Of a DNA stretch of 57,933 nt, positions 47,072 through 55,546 are shown piece after piece (position 1 is the first letter of the stretch; every line of letters begins with the position of its first letter). The stretch is from Polyangiaceae bacterium (GTDB lineage: Bacteria > Myxococcota_A > Polyangia > Polyangiales > Polyangiaceae). The position numbers and the translations under genes are program-made. Under the pieces are notes generated by a model. That model saw only the letters and a program-made list of their open reading frames with translations, was not told the origin of the DNA and searched no databases. The stretch covers positions 1 to 57,933 of the forward strand of contig JAQSWN010000033.1 in assembly GCA_029266615.1 (NCBI GenBank), given 5' to 3'.

Positions 47072-47122
47072 GCTGGAGCGCCGCTCATCGTAAGGCGGCG
47101 ACGCTCCTATGCCAGGCGTCGA

Positions 47123-47617
47123 TTAGCGACGCCTGGTGCGGCGCAAGAAGGCGCCGAAGCCCATCGCACCGGCGACGAACAAGAGCGCGGACCAGTCGTC
47201 GCGCGGCTCGTCCTTCGCGATGCGCGCGCCGCAGCCGTAGGTGATCTGGCACAGCTCGGCGCCCGAATCGGGCGCAATGCCGGCCTGCAGTTTGTCGATC
47301 AAATCCTTGGCGGTAGCGTCGCCGCCGTTCGCATCGGCGACCAGCTTAGCGTAGGCCTCCTTGATGCCGGCCTCGGCCTTGTCTTTAGTCGCCCCCCGAA
47401 CTCGCATAGCTGCGCCCAGTGGCTTTCCCCAGGTGTTTGCAGTTCCGGGGTTCGTGGTGTGGCAGACGGTGCAAGACGGAGCGCAGGCGAGCCCGGCGGC
47501 TTCCTGAAGAGCACCCGGGAACTGCTCGATCGCCTGGACTGGCGACGGCGTGGCTATGATGCCGACCGCAGCAACCAGGGCCGCGAGCGAGAGCTGAAAG
47601 GTTCTTGAAGTCTGCAT
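47123..47617 (-). CDS. Secreted CxxCH protein with MYXO-CTERM-like tail
   Basis: A 164-residue exported protein. The signal peptide ends at VQA-I (about residue 29). CAPSCTVCHTTNPGTANTWGKPLG contains one heme c motif (CTVCH) and a possible structural Cys. The C-terminus has GCGARI, a hydrophobic segment (WSALLFVAGAMGFGAFL) and RRTRRR, the organisation of MYXO-CTERM sorting tails that anchor proteins to the myxobacterial surface. It is second in an operon after an outer-membrane CxxCH protein (8-bp gap). Possibly an electron carrier at the cell surface. Confidence 0.82.
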   Translation of the reverse strand: MQTSRTFQLSLAALVAAVGIIATPSPVQAIEQFPGALQEAAGLACAPSCTVCHTTNPGTANTWGKPLGAAMRVRGATKDKAEAGIKEAYAKLVADANGGDATAKDLIDKLQAGIAPDSGAELCQITYGCGARIAKDEPRDDWSALLFVAGAMGFGAFLRRTRRR

Positions 47618-47625
47618 CGGACGTC

Positions 47626-49146
47626 TCAGAGGTAAACGTGGACTTGGCCGAGGAGTTGAACGTCTTCGCCCGTGCGCTTGATGGCGTCGATGCGAACGTC
47701 GAAATGGGAGTAGACGAACCAGACCGCGGAGAGCCAGCCGCCGACCCTGGGCTTGCCTTCACCAGCAATGCGGGCCGGAGTGGGAGCGCCCGCGCCGACC
47801 TTCTTCACGCCCTGGTCTAGCATTTCCCCCGTGACCATGAAGTGGAGGCCCTGGATGAACTCCATGTCGAACTGGGCGAAGCCGACATAACCGACCTCCC
47901 GGCGTGATTGGATGAGAGCATCCGCCTCGGCGAGCAGCGCGAACTTTTCGCCGAACCCAGCCCGAGCCATGAGGCCGTGGGTTTGGCGCATGGTCTTCAA
48001 GTCGACTTGGTCGAGTCGGTCCGCCTGGGAGAACGTGTACATCGAGCTCACGCCGATCGAGGTCGCCTCGCCGGTCTGGTACTCGAGGTAGCCGGCGTAG
48101 CCACGGTCGCGGAATTTGTCCGGGTTGAGCTGGTAGTTGCCCACGATGCCCATCACTTCACCGCGGACCTTTTCGCCCACGTAGGCGAACGCCACTCCGT
48201 GCTGCTGGCTCGACTCGCGATCCGTATTGGTCGCTTGCCTCACCCACATCGTGTGCTCGGGGAGGCGCACGCCGAAGGGCAGATTGAGGCGGCCCGCACG
48301 TACCGTGAGCTCGGGCAAAATGTCGTACCCGATATAGTGGGTGCGCGAGATCAGGTTCCACTCCTTGCCCTGATTCGTCGTGATTTGCGCGCGCCGCGCG
48401 TACGGAGAACCGGCTGCGACGCGAGCGCCGCCGATGCTGCCGCCGATCTTGAAGTTGCCGAACTGCGCCTGCCCGTAGAGATCCATCATCATCGGGAAGG
48501 TGCGGAACTCGGTGTCGTCACCGACCTTCAACAGGTTGAGGTGGCGGTAGCTGCCGCCCAGTAGCAGCCACTCCGGCAAGTCGACGACGCCGAAGAGGAA
48601 GTTCGGGAACTTGGATTCGCCCGAGGGCTCGGAAGACGAAGACGCAGCGGGCGCGGCCGACTCGCTGCTGTCGCTATCGCTGTCCGAGTCGCTATCGCTG
48701 TCCGAATCGCTCTCCGCGCTGGCGCTAGAGCCTTCAGTCGCTTCCGCGGTAGGCTTGGCGCCGTCCGCAGACGCGCCCTCTGCGTCTTCCGCCTTTGCCT
48801 TTTCTTCTTCGCCTGCGCCCTTGGCACCTGCGGCGAAGCTCTCGGGGCCGCGAGCGAGGCGGCGCGTCAGCCCGTGCTTGTTGCTCGCTTGCTCGCCTGA
48901 CCAGTTGGTGCTGAGCGTCAGCGTGCTGATCATCCGACCGTACCCGGTGAGCAGCTCACCACCAGACGGATCGGCATGGCACGCGGGGCAAGAAGGATAG
49001 CCGCGCTTGATCATCCAGGCGTAGGCGTGCGCTTCCTTGGGAGCGAACACGGCCAGGAGCGGCAGCGCGACCAACGCGACACGCAGGAGCAGCCGCGCCG
49101 CGCGTAGGGTTTGCGCGGCGATTTGGCCGCGACCAGAGCTCTGCAT
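47626..49146 (-). CDS. Outer-membrane beta-barrel protein with N-terminal CxxCH motif
   Basis: A 506-residue envelope protein. ATG 49146 gives a signal peptide ending at AHA (about residue 41). Just after it, GYPSCPACHADPSGGELLTGYGR carries a heme c motif. A low-complexity linker (about 95-170) includes a run of Ser-Asp repeats, followed by about 330 residues of beta-barrel strands (LLLGGSYRHLNLLK, PELTVRAGRLNLPFGVR, LLGQVHVYL at the end). The layout suggests a porin with an attached heme, a possible electron conduit or heme-binding surface protein. It precedes the small CxxCH MYXO-CTERM-like gene. Family not recognised. Confidence 0.8.
   Translation of the reverse strand: MQSSGRGQIAAQTLRAARLLLRVALVALPLLAVFAPKEAHAYAWMIKRGYPSCPACHADPSGGELLTGYGRMISTLTLSTNWSGEQASNKHGLTRRLARGPESFAAGAKGAGEEEKAKAEDAEGASADGAKPTAEATEGSSASAESDSDSDSDSDSDSDSSESAAPAASSSSEPSGESKFPNFLFGVVDLPEWLLLGGSYRHLNLLKVGDDTEFRTFPMMMDLYGQAQFGNFKIGGSIGGARVAAGSPYARRAQITTNQGKEWNLISRTHYIGYDILPELTVRAGRLNLPFGVRLPEHTMWVRQATNTDRESSQQHGVAFAYVGEKVRGEVMGIVGNYQLNPDKFRDRGYAGYLEYQTGEATSIGVSSMYTFSQADRLDQVDLKTMRQTHGLMARAGFGEKFALLAEADALIQSRREVGYVGFAQFDMEFIQGLHFMVTGEMLDQGVKKVGAGAPTPARIAGEGKPRVGGWLSAVWFVYSHFDVRIDAIKRTGEDVQLLGQVHVYL
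48671..48706 (-). repeat. Two 18-bp tandem repeats encoding the Ser-Asp tract
   Basis: The unit TCGCTATCGCTGTCCGAR occurs twice in tandem, flanked by partial copies. It encodes the SDSDSDSD linker and may vary in copy number. Confidence 0.7.
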
Positions 49147-49270
49147 AGGGCGAGACTTTTGCCGCGCTCGCGCCCCCGAGTCAACTTCGGTTTCCCGCTT
49201 TCTCACGGGAAATAGTGGAAGTGGGCAGCTCGAACTGGGACGCGCCGCGCGCTTGTCTGCAACAAAGCGA

Positions 49271-49298
49271 AACCCGCGGCGCCGGAGCACCGCGGGTT
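49271..49298 (-). terminator. Hairpin terminator downstream of the 49.3-kb gene
   Basis: AACCCGCGG (49271-49279) and CCGCGGGTT (49290-49298) are perfect 9-bp arms with a 10-nt loop. On the minus strand it is followed by TCGCTTTGTT. It lies 47 bp after the secreted-protein stop at 49346. Confidence 0.65.
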
Positions 49299-49345
49299 CG
49301 AGGACGAAGGCCCCTCCGGCAGTCCGGAGAGTACGTTCGAAGCGC

Positions 49346-49996
49346 TTACTTCTCGACGACGCCGTCGTTGATGTTGATCGTGACGGTCGGACGGACGCAG
49401 ACGAGCATCAGGCAGACCTTCTTACCGTCCGCCATGTGCTTCGTGTAGTCGAAGTCGAAGCTGGCGTTCTTGATCGTGTACTTCCCGCCGTCTTCCTTGA
49501 CGGTGTACTTCACGTTCACGGTCGACTCTTTGTCCAGGAACTTGAGCTTGCCGGGAGCGGTGCCGCTCGCCTCTTTGCCGCCTTCAGGGAAGGTGAGCGC
49601 GCTCTTCTGGATCACGATGCGGACCTTGCTGTCGCCCTTGAGGCCGGGGAGCTTGCTGCCTTCGCCCTTGTCGTCGCCGCAGGTGTGCTTCTGGCGGCCG
49701 TCCTTCATGTTCAGGTCTTTGCCGCCGCCGATGTGCGAGATGAAAACGAGGGCGTCGCCCTTGTCCTCCACCTTGAACTTGCCTTCGCCCTTGACGTCCA
49801 ACTTGCCGGTGTAGTTGTCGCCGACGCCTGCGATGGTGGTGACCGAGTACCGGCCTTTGCCCTCACGACCCTTGTCCGCCGAGGCGGACGCGACGCCCAA
49901 CATGAGCGCGCCCATGGTTGCTACGGTCACGAAACGGCGCAGCATGCTGCGGTGGCCAGAGACAGCGGGGGCGTTCACGGTGTGCTTGGTGTTCAT
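49346..49996 (-). CDS. Hypothetical secreted protein
   Basis: A 216-residue exported protein with a long N-region; the signal peptide core is FVTVATMGALMLGVASASA (cut near residue 40). ATG at residue 18 is an alternative start. The mature part is Lys/Gly/Asp-rich with regular beta-strands (YTGKLDVKGEGKFKVEDKGDALVFI, VNVKYTVKEDGGKYTIKNASFDFDY) and two Cys pairs, resembling a small beta-barrel or sandwich, loosely like YceI-type proteins. It has its own hairpin terminator. Function unknown. Confidence 0.75.
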   Translation of the reverse strand: MNTKHTVNAPAVSGHRSMLRRFVTVATMGALMLGVASASADKGREGKGRYSVTTIAGVGDNYTGKLDVKGEGKFKVEDKGDALVFISHIGGGKDLNMKDGRQKHTCGDDKGEGSKLPGLKGDSKVRIVIQKSALTFPEGGKEASGTAPGKLKFLDKESTVNVKYTVKEDGGKYTIKNASFDFDYTKHMADGKKVCLMLVCVRPTVTININDGVVEK

Positions 49997-50400
49997 CTGA
50001 GACTTACCTCGGGATAGTTGGGGCTGGACGGTTGGACGGGGTGACTGCTTCTCTATTCAGACTGAGGCTGCCGGCGTCGAGCCCGCTCGCATACGGAGAA
50101 GTGCCACCTTGAAGATCAAAACAGTCAGAAAAGTTCCGAGCTCTCATGGGCCTACATCCCGTCGAGCTTCTGATTGGATGTACGGGGCTGGTGGTTCGAA
50201 TCTTCCTGATCTTTTACGAACCGAGCCGGGGTGGGGCGTTGGGGCCGCGATTGCGACCCGCGTGACATGTAAGTGTCCGGACCCGGTCCGATTTATCCGC
50301 TGGTCGTCACTGGCGCGGTGCGGCAAGGGTAAGTGGCTGAAACGTCTCACCATTCTGTCGGGGCCCCATGCGGGCGGACGGGGACACAGACAGCGCCGGT
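49997..50400. other. Intergenic region, 404 bp
   Basis: No convincing gene. It contains several small dyads: AAGATCA...TGATCTT over about 100 bp, ACATCC-N16-GGATGT, GGTTCG-N18-CGAACC (50193-50222) and CGGAC-N3-GTCCG (50278-50290). A GGTTCGAATC stretch resembles a tRNA T-loop, but no tRNA folds around it. The region should also hold the promoter of the leftward secreted-protein gene. Confidence 0.4.
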
Positions 50401-51072
50401 TCACGAGCCCGGGGCGCTTACGCCGTGCGCCGGCTGGCGGGTGTAACGCACTGCGCGGCGGCGCCCGCCGGTGAGCGGCCAGTCGTAGCTAAGATCCAAG
50501 TCTGCAATCCATGAAGGGAGTGTCGGGGGCTCGTCTTGACCGAGCAGCACCCATACGGAGCTCTTGGCGAGGCGCGCGCCTTCGGGCAGCCAAAGCGGTG
50601 GGGGCAAGGTGGCGCGCGAGATCGCCACGTCGCAAGACTCGTTTTCTACCTCCATCGAGCGCGCGCGCAAGAGACGGATGTCAGGACGGGAGAGGGTGCC
50701 GCACGACGTGCGCAGGAACGCCGCGCGTCGCTCGCGGGGCTCCACGAGCGTCATGCTCAGGTTGGGCCGCAGAATCGCAAGCGGAATTGCGGGGGCGCCC
50801 ACGCCGCTGCCAACGTCGATGACCGCGCCGGAAAGCGGCGTGCTCGCCAGCAAAGCCGCGTCAGCGAGCAGTAAGTCCACGAGGGTGTCCGCGTCGCGCG
50901 CGGCGGTGAGGTCGACGCGCTCGCTCCAGACGACGACGAGATCCAGCCAGCTGACGAGTTGGTCTCGCGCTGCTGCCTCGAGGGTGAGCGAGAGCCCACA
51001 CGACGCGGGCACCTCGTGCAGCACGCGTTCGATCCGAGGAAGCCAGCCATTTCCGAGCCGAGCCAGGGGCAT
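50401..51072 (-). CDS. rsmG: 16S rRNA (guanine527-N7)-methyltransferase
   Basis: A 223-residue SAM-dependent methyltransferase of the RsmG/GidB family. The SAM site is VIDVGSGVGAPAIPLAI; TLVEPRERRAAFLRT and VAISRATLPPPLWL are the other family motifs. It modifies G527 of 16S rRNA. In many bacteria rsmG adjoins mnmG and parAB; here it stands alone, diverging from the sugar-kinase-like gene. Confidence 0.92.
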   Translation of the reverse strand: MPLARLGNGWLPRIERVLHEVPASCGLSLTLEAAARDQLVSWLDLVVVWSERVDLTAARDADTLVDLLLADAALLASTPLSGAVIDVGSGVGAPAIPLAILRPNLSMTLVEPRERRAAFLRTSCGTLSRPDIRLLRARSMEVENESCDVAISRATLPPPLWLPEGARLAKSSVWVLLGQDEPPTLPSWIADLDLSYDWPLTGGRRRAVRYTRQPAHGVSAPGS

Positions 51073-51116
51073 GGGCTCGGCAGCATGCCTGAAACTTTTC
51101 GAAATTCAGCGTGTAA

Positions 51117-52229
51117 GTGGCAAAATTTTGCCGCGCCGCGGGGACCAGGTACTCCATTTTCGTGACGCTCCAGAAACTTAACCTCGCCCGGCCCCCTGTC
51201 GCTTTGGACGAGCTGGTCGGGAAGTGCCTCGGCGAGCCGCCACCGGCACTGGTGCGACAGCCGGGCGGTCTTTCGCCAAGGCAATTTTTTCGCATGCGAC
51301 GCGAGACCGGCGAGCTTGCCATGGTCATGTGGCTTCCCGAAGATGCTCCCGAGCGCGAGTTGTCGCGCAAGCTTGGACGACCGCTCCCGTTCCTCGAGGT
51401 CCGCGAGCTGTTGGAAAAAGCGCGCGTTCGGGTGCCGCGTTTGTTCGGGGCTCTACCGGACGAAGGACTGCTCGTCGTCGAGGACCTGGGCGAAACCTTG
51501 GCGGAACGCTGCGCGCGCGACCCGGCCGCGCGCCCCCAGTTGTACGAGCGAGCGGTGACGGATCTCGCCGTCGCCCAACGCGCGCTGGCGGAGCTGCCCG
51601 CGGGGTGCATCGTGAGCACGCGCCGGCTGGACCGAGAGCTGCTCGGTTGGGAGCTCGCCCACTTTCGTGAATGGGGCGTGGAGGCGCTCGGGGTCGCTCT
51701 TTCGGGCGAAGAGCGAGCGACGTTCGGGCGGGCGACGAGCTTCTTGGTGGACACGATCATGAGCTTCCCGCAGGGCTTCACCCACCGCGACTACCAGAGC
51801 CGCAACCTGCTCGTGCTCCCCGACGACAGCGTCGCGTGGATAGACTTCCAAGACGCGCTGCTCGGTCCGCGCGCTTACGACTTGGTCGCGCTTCTCCGAG
51901 ACAGCTACCAGGAGTTCGACTCGGCGTTCGTCGAAGCCCGACTGGACGACTACGCGCGGGCGAGCGGAGCCTCCGACGTGGAGCGTCGCGCGCTCGCCTT
52001 CGAGCTGGACGTCATCACGGTGCAGCGCAAGCTCAAGGACGCGGGGCGTTTCGTCTTCTTCGAGCGCACGCGTGGTGACGCGAGCTACTTGCGCTACTTC
52101 GTGCCGACCCTGGAGATGGTGCGGGGCGCGCTGTCACGCCTCGGCGAATACCCAGAGCTGGACGGCCTTTCCGAGATCGTGACGCGCCAGATCGAAATCG
52201 GGCGGAGCCGGGGTATGCTGCCGGCATGA
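51117..52229 (+). CDS. APH-family phosphotransferase, AmgK-like sugar kinase
   Basis: A 370-residue kinase of the aminoglycoside phosphotransferase fold. The catalytic loop is FTHRDYQSRNLLV (Asp225) and the metal-binding Asp243 is in AWIDFQDALLGPRAYDLVALL. These segments match AmgK, which phosphorylates N-acetylmuramate/N-acetylglucosamine in cell-wall recycling. GTG 51117 is the first start; GTG 51162 (before TLQKLNLARPP) is equally plausible. It overlaps the next gene by 4 bp. A MurU-type nucleotidyltransferase does not follow, so the sugar specificity is inferred. Confidence 0.85.
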   Translation: MAKFCRAAGTRYSIFVTLQKLNLARPPVALDELVGKCLGEPPPALVRQPGGLSPRQFFRMRRETGELAMVMWLPEDAPERELSRKLGRPLPFLEVRELLEKARVRVPRLFGALPDEGLLVVEDLGETLAERCARDPAARPQLYERAVTDLAVAQRALAELPAGCIVSTRRLDRELLGWELAHFREWGVEALGVALSGEERATFGRATSFLVDTIMSFPQGFTHRDYQSRNLLVLPDDSVAWIDFQDALLGPRAYDLVALLRDSYQEFDSAFVEARLDDYARASGASDVERRALAFELDVITVQRKLKDAGRFVFFERTRGDASYLRYFVPTLEMVRGALSRLGEYPELDGLSEIVTRQIEIGRSRGMLPA

Positions 52230-53005
52230 AGAGCTCGCTCTTGCTTACCGTTCCGGCCCTCGTGTGCCTCGCGCTGCCGGTGCTGGCTCAACAACCCGCA
52301 CCGGCGTCCGCGCCGGCTACGAACCTGGAGTCCGGCGGCCTTCGCCCGCCCGAGGCGGTGGACAGCACCCAGCCTGCGCCTGCGGAAAACGCGCCGCCAT
52401 CGCCAGAGCAAGAGTTGGCCAAGGCGGACCAGGAAGACGCCGGCCGAGGCCTCGAATGGATCTGGCTCAACGCCGAGGTCGGCGCGCAGCACTTGGGGCT
52501 CCAAACCTTCAAGGGGGACGGCCTCGTCGATCCTAAGCTGGTGAAGACCACCCAAACGGGGCTGATGTATGGCGCCGGTATCGGAGCGCGCATTTTGGTG
52601 TTCACGGTCGGCGCGCGTTTTCGCATGGGCACCTTCAAAGACTGGCAGCTGTGGACGCTGGACGCCGAAGGCGGTTTTCGTATCCCGATCGGGAAGCTGG
52701 AGCCGTACTTCAACGTCGCGGCTGGTTACGCCGCGCTCGGCTCCCTCCCCACAGATGCGCCGGCTACTTCCGAGGCGAAGGCGCGAGGCGTGCACGCGCG
52801 CATCGGGGCCGGCCTCGACTACTACCTGAGCAATACCTTCTCCGTCGGCGGTAACCTGAGCGGTGATCTCCTGTTTCTGTCTCGCGCCAAGGTTGACGGC
52901 GCGGAAACGAGCACGAGCGGAGACGAAGCGGCCGTCTACTCGAAAGACGGCTCCAGCATCGGCGCGGGAACGAGCTTGACCGCGGTCGTCGGTTTGCACT
53001 TTTGA
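52226..53005 (+). CDS. Hypothetical outer-membrane beta-barrel protein
   Basis: A 259-residue exported protein: signal peptide cut after LAQ/ALA region (about residue 21), a Pro/Ala/Glu-rich linker to about 70, then an OmpW/OmpA-like eight-stranded barrel (WIWLNAEVGAQHLGLQ, VFTVGARFRMGTF, GKLEPYFNVAAGYAAL, and GTSLTAVVGLHF at the end, with the terminal Phe used for barrel assembly). ATG overlaps the kinase stop, and its own stop overlaps the PrsW-like start, making a three-gene operon. Function unknown. Confidence 0.82.
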   Translation: MKSSLLLTVPALVCLALPVLAQQPAPASAPATNLESGGLRPPEAVDSTQPAPAENAPPSPEQELAKADQEDAGRGLEWIWLNAEVGAQHLGLQTFKGDGLVDPKLVKTTQTGLMYGAGIGARILVFTVGARFRMGTFKDWQLWTLDAEGGFRIPIGKLEPYFNVAAGYAALGSLPTDAPATSEAKARGVHARIGAGLDYYLSNTFSVGGNLSGDLLFLSRAKVDGAETSTSGDEAAVYSKDGSSIGAGTSLTAVVGLHF

Positions 53006-54129
53006 TTTTCGTCTTCGCTCCGCTGGTGGTGGCGCTGTCGGCGCTCCCGGTCTACTTCGTGTTCCGTCGCGTGAGCGCGCTCGGCCACGCCTCCCGACGG
53101 CTGACGACGCTGGTCTTCGCGCTCGGCGCTGCCGTGGCGGTGCTCTCGCAGCTGGTGGAGCGGGCGGTACTCGCGTTCACGGAGCTTTCGTTCGAAGTGC
53201 GCTCGGCGGGGGTCACGTCGGCGCTGCTGGCGAGCTTTCTGCTCGCCGCGCCGCTGGAGGAGGCAGGCAAGACGTTCGTGGTGTGGCCGCTCTACCGCAT
53301 GCGTCGCATCGACGGGCCGCGCCTGGGCCTTTGCTACGCGGCCGCGACCGCCGGTGGTTTTGCCGCGGCGCTCGGCGTGTACCGACTCCTCACCACGCCC
53401 TTCGACTGGGTGCTCGGCTTGCGAGTGGTGTGTCAGATCCCCGTGCACCTGTTTTTTACGGGGCTTTGGGGCTACGTGCTGGGCGCCCGTCGCGGGCAGA
53501 GCGGCGGCTGGTTTGCGATCACCTGGCTCGCTGCCGTCGCGATGCTCGGTCTGTACGGCCACATCGTGTGGGGGCGGGGGCCAGGGTTTCTAATCGCGGT
53601 CGTGCCGCTCCTGGTCTTCGTCGCGATCGGCGCTGCCTCGGTGCTGCGCGAGGTGAGCCCGGATCGCGTGACACTAGCCCGGCTGCATCTGCCGGAGCCG
53701 CCCCGGCTGAGCTTGGTGACCGAGGCGCTGAACCCGCGCGATCAACCGCTGAAGGTGGGGTGGGTCGTGCTCGGCGCGTTCGTGAACATCGGGCTGATGT
53801 TCGTGCTGCTCGCCTCGGCCGTGGCGCTCGGGCACCGGCTGGGCGTGGACTTTTCGACCGCCGACGAGACTGACATGACTTCGGCAGGCCCGCTCGCGCT
53901 GCTGGGGGCCGCGCTCCTCGCGGCGTTTCCCATCGCGGGGTACCTCGTAGCTCGTGCTAGCTCCTCCGTCGGCGTGCTCGAGCCGGCGCTTTCGGCCGCG
54001 CTCGCGCTGGCGTCCATCATCGGGATCTTGGCGTTGGTCGCCCCGCTGGGCGTGCTCTTCGCGCTCGCAGTCGCGCCGCTCGCTTTTGGGCTCGCGTGCG
54101 GCGGCGCGTGGATTGGCCTCGAGCGCTGA
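53002..54129 (+). CDS. PrsW-family intramembrane protease-like protein
   Basis: A 375-residue polytopic membrane protein with about nine hydrophobic segments. The E-E-x-x-K motif (Glu86-Glu87-Ala-Gly-Lys90 in APLEEAGKTFVVWPLY), GFAAALGVY and HLFFTGLWGYVLG correspond to PrsW-type metal-binding motifs. PrsW cleaves anti-sigma factors in Bacillus; here the substrate is unknown. The start is a TTG at 53002 that overlaps the preceding stop, an unusual codon that may keep levels low. The C-terminal third adds four further TM segments. Confidence 0.82.
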   Translation: MIFVFAPLVVALSALPVYFVFRRVSALGHASRRLTTLVFALGAAVAVLSQLVERAVLAFTELSFEVRSAGVTSALLASFLLAAPLEEAGKTFVVWPLYRMRRIDGPRLGLCYAAATAGGFAAALGVYRLLTTPFDWVLGLRVVCQIPVHLFFTGLWGYVLGARRGQSGGWFAITWLAAVAMLGLYGHIVWGRGPGFLIAVVPLLVFVAIGAASVLREVSPDRVTLARLHLPEPPRLSLVTEALNPRDQPLKVGWVVLGAFVNIGLMFVLLASAVALGHRLGVDFSTADETDMTSAGPLALLGAALLAAFPIAGYLVARASSSVGVLEPALSAALALASIIGILALVAPLGVLFALAVAPLAFGLACGGAWIGLER

Positions 54130-54130
54130 G

Positions 54131-55546
54131 CTACGGTTGCCCGGCTTTCCACTTAGCGTACTCGCCGCTCGTCAATAGCTCGTCTTCCGGCAGCGCCTCG
54201 AGCTCGGCGGTATCTTGAGCCGGATCGTAATCGGGCGAAAGTAAGCGCCGCAGATCGAAGGCGCGGAACTTCCCGAGCAGGTGCGGCGCGTCGCTGACCC
54301 ACAGAACTCGCGGCCCCGTCTGCATGATGACGCCGTGAGTCGCGATGAGCGCGTCGATGGCGCGCCGGTCTCCCAGCGGCAGCGCCGCCCCTGACGCCGC
54401 GTTGCGATCGCGGAGGAGTCGCGCCGCGCCGGCCGGCGACATGGTCTCCGTGGTCGGCAGCTGCGCAACGAGCGCGTCTCCACGCGCCCGCCTGGGCAGG
54501 GTGGAGGTCTGCTCCCGGACGCGCAGGTTCTTGGGGTCGTGGCTCAGCTCTGACTCGAAGTGGTTCGTGGTCGCGGCACGCGGGGGCAGGGCGCGCACCG
54601 CGTCTTGAAAGCCGGGGGCGCGCTCGATGACGACGGAGTGGCCGTGGGCGTCGGTCGCGATCACGATGTGGCTCACCATGGGCGAGCGCTCGGCCAGCAA
54701 CCGCACCGCGTCTTCCGTCGTGCGCGCTTCGGACAGAACGCGCCGCAGCGCATGCACTACGGGCTCGCCCGAGGCGCGCGGCTCGCGCGCTCGGCCTCCG
54801 TGTACGACGACGGCCACGCCCTCCAAATTCATCCCGCTCACCACGCCGACCAGGCCCGGCCACGCGACGGAGGCAAACGGGAGCTTGCCCTGTTCGCGTA
54901 CGAGGAAGACGGCTTTGCGACGGTCGAAAATCTCGTCCACCTCGAAGTCGAAGGCGCGCGCCAGGACGCCCGAGCCGTCGGACGTGGCCGCGCCGTCGAA
55001 CGTGAACGGGGTGCAGCCGATGAGCGGCGAGCCTTCGAACGAGAGCGAGATGTCGTAGAGCGCATTCAGGTACACGAAGCGCTGGAACGTGGGGAACAGA
55101 TGCGAGTAGGGGTCCGGCTGAAATCCGTACGATCCGGCTGCTATTTCGCGCAGCCGGTCCGCCGACATCTCGCGGTCCACCTCCCGGTAGCGGAGCTGCG
55201 CGAGATCCATCAGAAGCGAGCGCGCGGCGCGCAGCGGAACCTGCTCCTCGAAGCGTGCGAGCAAGATGCCTTCGTTCTCGACCATCTCGGGGTAGAGGAG
55301 GCGGGCGTGGGCGTAGCCGATCTCCACGGGGGTGCCGCTCAAGCCGACTTGAAGGATGCCGCCGACCGGACGCGCGTACGCTTCCCCGAAGCGACGGAGG
55401 CCTTGGGCGCTCACGACCTCACGTCGCGGCAGCTCGAGGGAGGGGGCTTCGAGCCGGGCTGCGCGTCGCACCGCGACGTGAAAGATGAAGACGCTCGCGA
55501 GCAGCGCCGCCACGACCACGAGTGCGATGCGTAGGGCGCGCTTCAC
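54131..55546 (-). CDS. C45-family (acyltransferase/penicillin acylase-like) Ntn hydrolase, membrane-anchored
   Basis: A 471-residue protein: one N-terminal TM helix (ALRIALVVVAALLASVFIFHVAV) and an extracytoplasmic domain of the C45 autoproteolytic acyltransferase type. The likely nucleophile after self-cleavage is Cys178 in PLIGCTPFTFDGAA; SGVLARAFDFEV and MVSHIVIATDAHGHSVVIERA fit the Ntn fold. GTG 55546 overlaps the glycosyltransferase stop (GTGA). Members cleave or form amide bonds on acylated small molecules. Substrate unknown; coupling to a GT2 enzyme suggests envelope or lipid work. Confidence 0.82.
   Translation of the reverse strand: MKRALRIALVVVAALLASVFIFHVAVRRAARLEAPSLELPRREVVSAQGLRRFGEAYARPVGGILQVGLSGTPVEIGYAHARLLYPEMVENEGILLARFEEQVPLRAARSLLMDLAQLRYREVDREMSADRLREIAAGSYGFQPDPYSHLFPTFQRFVYLNALYDISLSFEGSPLIGCTPFTFDGAATSDGSGVLARAFDFEVDEIFDRRKAVFLVREQGKLPFASVAWPGLVGVVSGMNLEGVAVVVHGGRAREPRASGEPVVHALRRVLSEARTTEDAVRLLAERSPMVSHIVIATDAHGHSVVIERAPGFQDAVRALPPRAATTNHFESELSHDPKNLRVREQTSTLPRRARGDALVAQLPTTETMSPAGAARLLRDRNAASGAALPLGDRRAIDALIATHGVIMQTGPRVLWVSDAPHLLGKFRAFDLRRLLSPDYDPAQDTAELEALPEDELLTSGEYAKWKAGQP

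Noticed and set aside
50109..50217. AAGATCA...GGTTCGAATC...TGATCTT, reminiscent of a tRNA or tRNA-Sec
   Set aside because: The T-stem does not pair well, there is no anticodon arm and the spacing (about 105 nt) is wrong; kept only as intergenic dyads.
54560..55534. Long plus-strand reading frame opposite the C45 hydrolase
   Set aside because: Arg/Glu/Val-rich shadow of the minus-strand gene without recognisable domains.
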